This document shows, one piece after another, positions 9,583 through 17,706 of a DNA stretch of 64,000 bases. Origin of the DNA: CAHJWH01 sp965198905 (lineage in GTDB: Bacteria; Pseudomonadota; Alphaproteobacteria; Caulobacterales; Caulobacteraceae); assembly GCA_965198905.1 (NCBI GenBank), contig OZ240678.1, forward strand, positions 186,001 to 250,000, written 5' to 3'. The stretch's first letter is position 1. Every line of letters starts with the position of its first letter. Under the pieces are notes generated by a model that saw only the letters and a list, made by a program, of their open reading frames with translations, was not told where the DNA came from and searched no databases. The translations under genes and the position numbers were made by a program.

Positions 9583-11502
9583 TTAATGTAGGGACGAACC
9601 GCCCGTGTTCGACGCGTCGGCCAACCATAAGGTTCCGGCCCCGAGGTCGCGCCGTAGCGAATCGCGTTCGGATTTGAGTCCGTAGAACTCTGTGAAGTCG
9701 CTAGGATTGCTGGCGATTTCCGACTTAAGGTCAGTCACCGCGCGTTCCAACGCCGCGAGGCGGATCAGCCCCTCAAAAAGCTGCGACCAATGCGCCCGAG
9801 CCTCCTCGACCGGCATCTGCAGGTCGAGGAACGGCGCGTCAGACAAGGCCGCCGCGCTCGCAATATCGTGGAGCGTCTTCTCAAAGCCGCGGGTCAGAAG
9901 GTGGCGCTTCATGCCTGCAGAATCAAGGGTGGGGGAGGTCAGGCGAAGCTGGATGAAGGCCTGGGCGAACTCGCTCAGGGCCGCTTCGCCGAAGCCCTGC
10001 ACGTCCAAGGCTTCCAGCTGCTCGTCCGCCAGTTCCGGATGGGACAGCACGCCGGCGGCGGCGGCGGCGGCGGCGGGCGGCAGGGAGCCGGCCAGCCGGC
10101 GCGCCGCGGCCTTGCCCTCGTTACTCGCGCCGGTGATCGGAGCTTTGCGCGCGCCGCGTCGATCCCCACGCATGGCGCGGGCGGCGTCGGCCCGCGTGGC
10201 GACGGGATGGGCGACCGGCCACAGCGCCTCAAAGCGGGCGAGCAGGTCGTCGCGGTAAGCTTGGCTTAGGTCCGCATCGGCGATCAGGCCCGCCAGCTTG
10301 CGCAAGGCGACCTTCAGACCGGTCCGGCGCTCGGGCGTATCCAGCGGCTCTGCCGCGGCGCGCTCGCGCTCGAACAGCACCTCGGACATCGGCCGGGTGT
10401 CGGCGAGCTGGCCCTTCAGGGCGGCGGGCCCTTTCTCCCGCAGCACCTCGTCCGGGTCCTTGCCGCCGGTCGGCAGGGCGAAGCGGAAAGACCGCCCGGG
10501 CTTCAGCAGCGGCAGCGCCCGGTCGATCACCTTGTGGGCGGCGCGCTGTCCCGCCGCGTCGCCGTCGAAGCAGAGCACCGGCTCACGTGTCAGCCGCCAG
10601 AGCGCCGCCATCTGCTCCTCGGTCAGGGCGGTGCCCAGCGGCGCGACGGCGGCGATCCCGGCACGCTGGCAGGCGATCACGTCCATATAGCCTTCCACCA
10701 CCACCAGGGCCGGCTCCTCGCCGCCCGACCCGCCGGTGTGCAGCAGCTTGCGGGCGTCCGGCAGCCCGTAAAGCGTGGCGCCCTTGTGGAAGAGTGCGGT
10801 CTCCGGCCCGTTCAGATACTTGGCCTTGGCCTGCGGATCGAGCGCCCGGCCGCCGAAGGACACGATCCGCCCGCGCCCGTCGGTGATCGGGAAGATGATG
10901 CGGTCGCGAAACCGGTCGTAGGGCGCGCCGCTCCCGTCCTCCGGCGCAATGAGCAGGCCCGCCTCGACAAGTTCACCGGGATGGGCGCCCTTGGCGACGA
11001 GGTGATCCTTCAGCGCCGTCCGGTTGGCGGGGGCATAGCCGAGGCGAAAGCGGACGCGCTCGGCGTCCGGCAACGCCCGACCGTCGAGATAGCGCCGCGC
11101 CCCCTCCCCTGGAGGACGGCGAAGCTGGGCCTCGAACCAGCACGCGGCCTCCTCCATCCAGCCGTAGAGGTCCTGGCGAAGGCGCTCGGTCTCGGCCTCA
11201 CGCGCGTCAGGGGTGGGCAGCGGCACCCCGGCCTCACCCGCCAGCTGCTCGATCGCCTCGCGGAAGGAGAGCCGCTGGGTCTCCTGCAGGAAGGCGATCA
11301 GGTCGCCGTGCTTGCCGGAGGAAAAGTCGTGGAAGAAGCCCTTCTCGTCATTGACATAGAAAGACGGGCTCTTTTCCTTGGTGAAGGGCGACAGGCCCAC
11401 ATACTCGCGGCCCTGTCGGCGCAGCTTGACGGTCCGCCCGATGACGTCGGAGGGGCGCAGGCGCGCCTTGATCTCCTCGAGAAAGCGCTCGTCGAAGCGC
11501 AT
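9583..11502 (-). CDS. dnaG: DNA primase DnaG with a zinc-ligand-free N-terminal domain
   Basis: Makes RNA primers for chromosome replication at the fork with DnaB. It has 639 residues. The N-terminal CHC2-like domain keeps its shape (GREYVGLSPFTKEKSPSF, then GFFHDFSSGKHGD), but the Cys/His zinc ligands expected at SPF and DFSSG are gone. The catalytic core follows, with a TOPRIM block VVVEGYMDVIACQRAG near residue 265 and CFDGDAAGQRAA. A hinge with a run of alanines encoded by GCC/GGC trinucleotide repeats (nt 10048-10080) leads to the C-terminal DnaB-binding helical domain. The family call is certain. Loss of zinc ligands is seen directly; whether it is usual for the whole order is from memory. 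Confidence 0.96.
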   Translation of the reverse strand: MRFDERFLEEIKARLRPSDVIGRTVKLRRQGREYVGLSPFTKEKSPSFYVNDEKGFFHDFSSGKHGDLIAFLQETQRLSFREAIEQLAGEAGVPLPTPDAREAETERLRQDLYGWMEEAACWFEAQLRRPPGEGARRYLDGRALPDAERVRFRLGYAPANRTALKDHLVAKGAHPGELVEAGLLIAPEDGSGAPYDRFRDRIIFPITDGRGRIVSFGGRALDPQAKAKYLNGPETALFHKGATLYGLPDARKLLHTGGSGGEEPALVVVEGYMDVIACQRAGIAAVAPLGTALTEEQMAALWRLTREPVLCFDGDAAGQRAAHKVIDRALPLLKPGRSFRFALPTGGKDPDEVLREKGPAALKGQLADTRPMSEVLFERERAAAEPLDTPERRTGLKVALRKLAGLIADADLSQAYRDDLLARFEALWPVAHPVATRADAARAMRGDRRGARKAPITGASNEGKAAARRLAGSLPPAAAAAAAGVLSHPELADEQLEALDVQGFGEAALSEFAQAFIQLRLTSPTLDSAGMKRHLLTRGFEKTLHDIASAAALSDAPFLDLQMPVEEARAHWSQLFEGLIRLAALERAVTDLKSEIASNPSDFTEFYGLKSERDSLRRDLGAGTLWLADASNTGGSSLH

Positions 11503-11533
11503 CAGGTCCGCCGCGAGGAGCGCGCGCGACGCC

Positions 11534-12172
11534 TCATCCCGACGGCAACATCAGGTGCGTGACGCCCGGTCCGATATCGAGCTTCTGCATGATCACCACG
11601 CCCTCGTTGGGACCGACCGCATGGCCGTGGGGACGGGCTCGGGCGATGAGGAAGTAGGCGCCGACGGGCAGGCGCGCGAAGCCGAAGCCGTCCCGGGCGT
11701 CGCAGGTGGCGGTGCGGACATAGCGGCCGTAATCGACACCCGGACGCTGGGCGTTGCGGCTCTGGACCTCGGCGGCCGGCACGACGGCACGGCCCTGCGA
11801 GCCGTAGAGCGCCTGCATCCGCTCGGCCGAATAGGCGGTGGCGGGGATCAGGGCGATGGTCTGGCCCGCGCAGGTCCACTTCTCGCCCGAGACCGAGCGA
11901 TAGGCGATGCGGCCCGCGATCGAGCCGGGCCCGCCGTTCACCGACCAGGCGAAGGCCTGCGCATCGAAGCCCTGCTCCATTGGCCGGGGCGGAGGCGGGG
12001 GCGGCGGATAGCCGTAGCCGTAGCCGCCCGTGACCGGACCGGGGCCGCCCGGCTGCATGTCCTGGCATCCGACCAGCCCCATCGCGGCCGTGACGATGGC
12101 GACGCCGATCGCGCCGGCCGCCCGACCGCCAGCGGTCCGCACCGAAGACCTCATCGCACCGGCCTCGCGCAT
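11534..12172 (-). CDS. Secreted lipoprotein of unknown function
   Basis: 212 residues with a signal peptide and the lipobox LVGC (Cys near residue 36), so probably anchored in an envelope membrane. A Gly/Tyr/Pro-rich linker with a run of seven prolines follows, then a compact domain with paired cysteines (KWTCAGQTIALIP and VRTATCDARDGFGFARLP). The pattern suggests a carboxypeptidase-regulatory-like beta-sandwich in which the GFGFARLPVGAYF stretch forms a strand, but this is a guess. The start at 12172 is supported by AGGAGG seven bases upstream. It lies 31 bases upstream of dnaG in the same direction and might be co-transcribed with it. Confidence 0.75.
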   Translation of the reverse strand: MREAGAMRSSVRTAGGRAAGAIGVAIVTAAMGLVGCQDMQPGGPGPVTGGYGYGYPPPPPPPRPMEQGFDAQAFAWSVNGGPGSIAGRIAYRSVSGEKWTCAGQTIALIPATAYSAERMQALYGSQGRAVVPAAEVQSRNAQRPGVDYGRYVRTATCDARDGFGFARLPVGAYFLIARARPHGHAVGPNEGVVIMQKLDIGPGVTHLMLPSG

Positions 12173-12402
12173 GGTTACTCCTCCTGTGCGCCCAACAACG
12201 TCTCCACGGCCGTTTTAGCGCGCGCGCTGGGCGGCGGGGATGACGCATAGCCGCACATTGACCGGGAACAGAACATACACATTAACCATGCGAGACGATT
12301 CGGCGCTTTGAGGATCGTCTCCGCCCCGGTAGTTTTTCGCCTTGGGCGCGAAACTTGGCGGGGTTGCGTCCGGGGGTGGGGCCGCCGTTCCTGGGGTCGG
12401 GC

Positions 12403-15081
12403 ATGAGATCCATAAAGCGCAGGCCGCCGCCGCTCAACTTCACGCCGGACGAGCCCAAGGGTCGCGGGGCGGAAGATCGCGGGCGCTCAGGCTTGGGTCC
12501 GACGCCCAAGCCGGTCTCCCTGCGTGCTGCGCCGGCGAACAAGGCGGAGCCGATGCTGGGGCTGAGCCCCGCGACACGACGGGGCGCCCCCGACCTGGGG
12601 CTGGCGCGCCACGCCTATCTGTTCGCAGCGATCGCGTCTCTGGCCTGGGCCGGGATGCTGTTCGCCTACACCATCGGCTATGTCGGCGGGCTGGCCGGGC
12701 TGGTCCGCGCGCCCATGCAGCTGGCCGTCGTCGGACTGATGGCCGTCCTGCCGGCGGTGTTCATCTTCGCCGCCGCCTCGGTCGGCCGGCAGGGCGCACG
12801 ACTGGCCGCCGAGGCGCGGTGGGCGCGGAGCCTCGCCGACGAGATGATGACGCCCGCCGCTCTCGCCGCCGCGCGGACCGGCGACATCGCCGCCAGCGTG
12901 CGCGAGGAGGTCGAGCGGGTTTCCGCCGCCGCCATCGCCGCCCACGGCCAGCTGATCTCCGTGCGCGACGCCCTGGCCGGGGAGACCGAGCGGCTGAGCG
13001 AGACCGCAGCCCAGGCCCAGATCACCGCCCGCGTCGTGGGCGAGACCCTGACCCGAGAGCGTGAGGAAGTCGCAGGCCTGCTCGCCTCGCTACAGGAGCA
13101 CGCCTCGGGGCTCAACGCCGGAGTGGAGCGCCAGAGCCGCATGGTCGGCGAGGCGTCGGACCTGGCGCGCAGTCAACTGCAGGAGGCGGAAGCCACCCTG
13201 GCCTCAGGCGCCGAACGGCTGGCGGCGGCCTCGACCAACGCGGGCGCCGCCGCACGCGACGCCGGCGACGGTCTCGCCCGGCAGGCCGAGCGCCTGGACG
13301 TGGCCGCCGCCGCCCTGTCGGAGCGGCTGCGCTTCCTGGACGCCCGGCTGAACGAACAACGCAACGCCCTGACCGGGGTGCTGCGCACCATGGACGCGGA
13401 GCAGGACGACCTGGCCGTGCGCCTGGAGACCCACAGGGCGCAGATGCTGGAGGTGCTCGCCGACAGCCGAACCGGCGCCTCCGAACTCGGCGCCGCCTCC
13501 GCCCAGGGGGCCGAGGCTCTGCGCCAGCTGATCGGGGCGGCCCTGGACCAGACCCGCGATATCGCCGCCAGCGCCCGGGCGGAACAGGGCGCGTTGCGGA
13601 CCGAGGCGGCCGAGGCCCGGCAGGAGGCGCAGACCGAACTGCACCGGGCGCTCGACGCCCTGGCGCGGGCGGGGCAGGACGCCCGCCGGGCGCTGGCCGC
13701 CGACGCACAGCAGGCGGAGGCCGCCACCGGCGCCCGGCTCGGCGCCGCCCGGGCCGAGGTGGAGCAGTTCAGCGAGCTGGCCTTCGCCGCCGGCCAGCGC
13801 GCCGACCAGGCCTTCCAGGCCCGGCTGGGGGAGGCCCGGCGGATGATCGACCAGACCGCGGCCCTGGTGGAGGATGCCGGCCAGCGCGCCGGTCAGCGGA
13901 TCGAGGCAGGCCTGGGCGCCAGCCGGGGCGCGCTCGGCGAACTCACCTCCGCTCTCGGCGACATCGACGCTCGGCTCTCCCGGTTGCCGGATGCGGCGCG
14001 CCAACAGGCCGAGGCGGTGCGCGCCGGGGTGGAGCAGAGCTTGAACGACCTCACCGCCGCCGCCCGTCGCGCGACCGATGAGACCCAGTCCATCGACGCC
14101 GCCTTCCAGGACCGCATCCGGCGCAATTACGAGACGCTGAGCGAGGCCGTGCGCCTGATGGGCCGGGTGGCGGGGGCGGTGGACTTCAACCGCGACCTGG
14201 CGCCGGCGCGGAGCGCTCCGGCCGAGCCGCCTTCGCCCCTGGCGCCCGTCCTCACCCCGCCGGAGCGGACGGAGCCGCCGGCCCCCGCCTTCGATCCGTT
14301 CGCCGCCCTGCGCCGGCCGGTGGAGACCGCGACCGCCACGCCTCCGCGGAACGATGCGCCTGTCGAGCACAAGCCGCCGACCTTCGCCCCGCCGAAACCG
14401 CCGGCTCATGCGTTCGCTCCCGCCGCCACGGCGGGTGAAGCGAGCGGACCCGCCGACCTGCTGCTGGAACCGGAAGCCGCAGTCCAGGAAACGGCGCACC
14501 CCGTCGTGGCGATCGAGCCCGAGCCCAGCCTTCGACCCCGGCTCAAGTTCACCCCCACCGAAGCCGACGAGGCGCTCAAGGCCGTCTTCGCCCCGGCCTC
14601 GCACGCCAACCCCGACGGCGCGACGAGCGCCCGGGCGCCGAACGGACGCAGCGACTGGGACGCCGACCTCGACGAGTGGACGTGGAAGGACCTGCTCACC
14701 TCCATGGACGACAAGCCGACGGACGCCGACGCCCTGGCCGCCCAGATGATCCGGGAGATCGAGGCCCTGGGTGTGGACGCCGCGGCCCTGCTGCCGCGCT
14801 CCCGCATCGACGACATCGCCGCGTCCCTGACCGCGGGCGATGCGCCCGCAGCCCGCGATGCGGTGCGTCGCCTCGCCCCCGCCGCCATCCGGCGGCTGTC
14901 CCGCCGGGTGCTCACCGACAAGCCCCTGCGCGAGCAGGTCGACCGCTATGTCTCCCGCTACCAGGCGCTGCTGGGCGACGGATCGGGCGGGGAGGACGAC
15001 GCCCGCGCCGCCGCCACGCTTTTGATGAGCGACGCCGGCCGCGCCTACCTGCTGCTGGAAGCGGCGGTGGGCGACTTCTGA
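12403..15081 (+). CDS. tipN: TipN-like polarity protein (two membrane helices plus long coiled coil)
   Basis: Candidate TipN, the Caulobacter new-pole marker that positions the flagellum and orients the cell. Seen directly are 892 residues, a basic Pro-rich N-terminus, two membrane helices (about residues 72-94 and 106-130), a very long Ala/Glu/Arg/Gln-rich coiled-coil region (about 140-600), a Pro-rich linker, and a helical C-terminal domain with WTWKDLLTSMDDK and LSRRVLTDKPLREQVDRYVS. Architecture and length fit TipN (about 890 residues in C. crescentus) and the C-terminal block resembles it from memory; another two-TM coiled-coil protein is possible. The ATG at 12403 is preferred to a TTG at 12355. 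It ends 7 bases before dgcA. Confidence 0.65.
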   Translation: MRSIKRRPPPLNFTPDEPKGRGAEDRGRSGLGPTPKPVSLRAAPANKAEPMLGLSPATRRGAPDLGLARHAYLFAAIASLAWAGMLFAYTIGYVGGLAGLVRAPMQLAVVGLMAVLPAVFIFAAASVGRQGARLAAEARWARSLADEMMTPAALAAARTGDIAASVREEVERVSAAAIAAHGQLISVRDALAGETERLSETAAQAQITARVVGETLTREREEVAGLLASLQEHASGLNAGVERQSRMVGEASDLARSQLQEAEATLASGAERLAAASTNAGAAARDAGDGLARQAERLDVAAAALSERLRFLDARLNEQRNALTGVLRTMDAEQDDLAVRLETHRAQMLEVLADSRTGASELGAASAQGAEALRQLIGAALDQTRDIAASARAEQGALRTEAAEARQEAQTELHRALDALARAGQDARRALAADAQQAEAATGARLGAARAEVEQFSELAFAAGQRADQAFQARLGEARRMIDQTAALVEDAGQRAGQRIEAGLGASRGALGELTSALGDIDARLSRLPDAARQQAEAVRAGVEQSLNDLTAAARRATDETQSIDAAFQDRIRRNYETLSEAVRLMGRVAGAVDFNRDLAPARSAPAEPPSPLAPVLTPPERTEPPAPAFDPFAALRRPVETATATPPRNDAPVEHKPPTFAPPKPPAHAFAPAATAGEASGPADLLLEPEAAVQETAHPVVAIEPEPSLRPRLKFTPTEADEALKAVFAPASHANPDGATSARAPNGRSDWDADLDEWTWKDLLTSMDDKPTDADALAAQMIREIEALGVDAAALLPRSRIDDIAASLTAGDAPAARDAVRRLAPAAIRRLSRRVLTDKPLREQVDRYVSRYQALLGDGSGGEDDARAAATLLMSDAGRAYLLLEAAVGDF

Positions 15082-15088
15082 GCGTCTC

Positions 15089-16069
15089 GTGCGCAGCCTG
15101 ACGGCCAGGGAGGAGCGCTGGCCGATCGCCGGCGCCTTCGTCATCGCCCGGGGCGCCAAGACCGAGGCCAAGGTGGTGGTGGCCGAGATTGCCGATGGCC
15201 CGCATCGCGGCCGCGGCGAGGCGGTCCCCTACCCTCGCTACGGCGAGAGCGTGGAAAGCTGTCTGGCTGAGATCGAGCAGGCGCGGACGACGATCGAAGC
15301 GGGCGGCGACCGAAGCGCGCTCCAGGGCATTCTAGGCGCAGGCGCGGCGCGGAACGCCCTGGACTGCGCCCTGTGGGACCTGGAGGCGAAGACGGCGGGT
15401 GTGCGCGCCTGGACGCTGGCGGGCTTGGCTGCGCTCGCGCCGGTGCAGACCTGCTTCACCCTGAGCCTCGCTTCGGCCGACGACATGGCCCGCGCAGCGC
15501 AGGGCGCAGCGCATCGGCCCCTGTTAAAACTGAAGATCGGCGGGCCTGAGGACCTCGATCGGGTCGAGGCCGTGCGCGCCGCAGCGCCGAAGTCCCGCCT
15601 CGTGGTGGACGCCAACGAGGCGCTCGACTTCGCCACGCTGCGGCGTCTGGCGCCCGAGTTCGCCCGCCTCGGCGTCGTGCTGATCGAGCAGCCGCTGGCG
15701 GCGGGACAGGACACCGATCTGGAGGGCTACGCCAGCCCCGTGCCGCTCTGCGCGGACGAATCGCTGCATACGCGCGCCGAGTTGGAGGCCTGCGCCCGGC
15801 GCTACGCCTGCGTGAACATCAAGCTGGACAAGACCGGCGGCCTCACCGAGGCCCTGGCCCTGCGTGAGGCCGCCCGCCATCGTGGGCTGAAGATCATGGC
15901 CGGCTGCATGGTGGCGACGTCGCTGGCCATGGCGCCCGCCCTGCTGATCGCTCAGGGCGCTATGATCGCCGACCTCGACGGCCCCCTGCTGCTGGCCCGG
16001 GATCGGGAGCCTGGGTTGAGCATCGTCGACTCGATGGTCCAGGCGCCCCCACCGGCTCTTTGGGGATAG
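15089..16069 (+). CDS. dgcA: Enolase-superfamily epimerase/racemase (DgcA, dipeptide epimerase-like)
   Basis: Muconate-lactonising-type enolase-superfamily enzyme of 326 residues; relatives epimerise L-Ala-D/L-Glu dipeptides or racemise N-acyl-glutamate, in peptidoglycan recycling or D-amino-acid metabolism. The KxK acid/base motif (LKLKIGG, near 150), the metal ligands in DANEA (near 174), the EQP loop and ADES, and the second catalytic Lys in NIKLDKTGG (near 248) are all present. It starts with GTG at 15089, 7 bases after the tipN-like gene, so co-transcription is likely though no functional link is known. The precise substrate is inferred from similarity and remains open between dipeptide and N-acetyl-Glu. 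Confidence 0.85.
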   Translation: MRSLTAREERWPIAGAFVIARGAKTEAKVVVAEIADGPHRGRGEAVPYPRYGESVESCLAEIEQARTTIEAGGDRSALQGILGAGAARNALDCALWDLEAKTAGVRAWTLAGLAALAPVQTCFTLSLASADDMARAAQGAAHRPLLKLKIGGPEDLDRVEAVRAAAPKSRLVVDANEALDFATLRRLAPEFARLGVVLIEQPLAAGQDTDLEGYASPVPLCADESLHTRAELEACARRYACVNIKLDKTGGLTEALALREAARHRGLKIMAGCMVATSLAMAPALLIAQGAMIADLDGPLLLARDREPGLSIVDSMVQAPPPALWG

Positions 16070-16084
16070 GCGTCGCCACGTCGC

Positions 16085-17500
16085 CTAGGGCGCGATCCCC
16101 TGCAGATGCAGCCGCACCGCCGCCGCCGAGACCGGGCCACGGACGCGGTCATAGGCGGGGTTCTGCACGTACTGGTAGTCGAAGCTGACGTGCGCGTAGG
16201 AGGTGGCCTTGAGGCTGTAATAGGTCTCGAGGATACGTTCGGTCTGGTAGTGCGGCAGCTGGCCGTCGCCCACCAGAATCCCCAGGCCGCCCGCGGCGAG
16301 ATAGGTGCGGAAGATCTCGCTAATGTCGTTGACCACGCCGGCGACGCCCACCGTGTCGTCGGGGCGCCCCCAACGCCGGCCCTGGAGCGACAGCCCGCCG
16401 GCGGCTGTGCGGTCGATGTCGGTGAACTCGTAGGCCTGCTGGTGGCCGTCGGCGTAGCCGGCGCGGACGAACACGCCGACGTCGTCGGCCAACGGCTGCT
16501 CCCAGTCCAGGCTGGCGCCCGCGTGGGTGCGATAGTGGCGCACGAGGCCGAGGTCGGGGGTGGTGTCGACGGCCTGGCCTTCGCGCAGGGCGTCGGCGAA
16601 GTCGCCGTAGCGGGCGCGGTTCTCGAAGGCGGTGAGGCGCAGCTTGCCCTCGCGTCCCAGCAGGCGATAGCGGCGCTCCAGTTCGGCCACCAGTTCGTAC
16701 TGGCTGAAGTTTGACTCCAGGTTCTCGCCGTTGGGCGTCTTGGACATGCTGAAGACACCGCCCCGCAGCGCCCAGGGGCCGAGATAGGCCTCCGCCGTCG
16801 CGCCATAGCTGTAGCCCCAGGCGTCGGCGGCGTAGTCGAAGGTGCCGGTGTCGATCAGCGCCCAGTTCAGGAAGTCGCCCCGGGGGTCGTGCGCATAGGC
16901 GTTGGTGTCGAACACGTCGCCGACGCTCATCTTGCCGGCGGTGAACACCAGCTTGTCGTGCGTGGCCTTGTCGGCGAAGCTGATCAGGTTGGCGTCGGAG
17001 GGTTCGACCTCGCCGCCGAGATCGACGGTCTGGCGGACGAACAGGCGCTGCAGACGGATATAGGGCGTGGCCTGGCCGACCTTGTAGGCCTCGCCGCTGA
17101 GGAACCCCGCCACGCCCAGGGTGTCGCTGAGGCCGAAGCCCTGGTCGATCTCGGGGCTGATCCAGATCTCCGCCCCGCGCCAGGGCCGAAGGCCTGCATA
17201 CAGGGTCAGGTCCACGGTCTCGCGGCTCTGCCGGGCGGGCGACAGCGAGTTGGCGCCGCGGAACGCGCCGGGCACGCCGAAGTCCGACTGGTCGACCACC
17301 GTCGCCTGTCCCGCCACCGACCAGATCGACTGGACCGCGTTGTCGCTCGGCGGCGCAGATGCTGGAGCGACGGTGCTTTCCGTCGCCCCCTTCGATGGGG
17401 GTGGAGACGCGCCGGCGGCCTCCTGAGCAAAGCTCGCCTCAGGCTTCGTGAGCAAACTTAGCGTCGCCGCGAGGAGCGCGCCTCTCAGGGCCGCGCGCAT
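16085..17500 (-). CDS. OprB-like carbohydrate-selective outer-membrane porin
   Basis: Outer-membrane beta-barrel of 471 residues with a cleavable signal peptide (ends near ASFAQEA) and a low-complexity Pro/Ser/Ala linker before the barrel. OprB features are the early WSVAGQATVVDQ strand, ETVDLTLYAGLRPW, GKMSVGDVFDTNAYAHDPR and FDYAADAWGYSYG. The protein ends in a short hydrophobic strand. The ATG at 17500 has a good GGAGG seven bases upstream and is preferred to the ATG at 17530. It converges with dgcA with a 15-base gap. The transported sugar cannot be told from sequence. Confidence 0.85.
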   Translation of the reverse strand: MRAALRGALLAATLSLLTKPEASFAQEAAGASPPPSKGATESTVAPASAPPSDNAVQSIWSVAGQATVVDQSDFGVPGAFRGANSLSPARQSRETVDLTLYAGLRPWRGAEIWISPEIDQGFGLSDTLGVAGFLSGEAYKVGQATPYIRLQRLFVRQTVDLGGEVEPSDANLISFADKATHDKLVFTAGKMSVGDVFDTNAYAHDPRGDFLNWALIDTGTFDYAADAWGYSYGATAEAYLGPWALRGGVFSMSKTPNGENLESNFSQYELVAELERRYRLLGREGKLRLTAFENRARYGDFADALREGQAVDTTPDLGLVRHYRTHAGASLDWEQPLADDVGVFVRAGYADGHQQAYEFTDIDRTAAGGLSLQGRRWGRPDDTVGVAGVVNDISEIFRTYLAAGGLGILVGDGQLPHYQTERILETYYSLKATSYAHVSFDYQYVQNPAYDRVRGPVSAAAVRLHLQGIAP

Positions 17501-17706
17501 CACTCGCCTCCACCCTAACTGGCCCCGCATCGCCTCGCCCCGTCCCCTCGCCGCGCCTTATCAGCTCGCCTCCCGGCTGTCTGCCGCGAGCCGGTGACAG
17601 GCGGCTGAACCGAGAGCGCGCGCAGAGTTTGGTTTTCGTTCATGTCGGCTCTGCGATGCATGTCACGCGCCGCGGAACGCGGTGACCGGATCAGGATTTC
17701 GAGGTC

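Noticed and set aside
10048..10080. GGC/GCC trinucleotide run in dnaG as a phase-variable switch
   Set aside because: Changes in whole triplets only alter the length of an alanine run and do not shift the frame; no on/off effect is expected.
12180..12300. TTAA-containing sites upstream of the tipN-like gene and similar TTAA pairs at 22150-22200, 24913-24935 and 38018-38042 as CtrA boxes
   Set aside because: The CtrA consensus is TTAA-N7-TTAA. The pairs seen have spacings of 13 or about 40, or are single half-sites, so chance is the better explanation.
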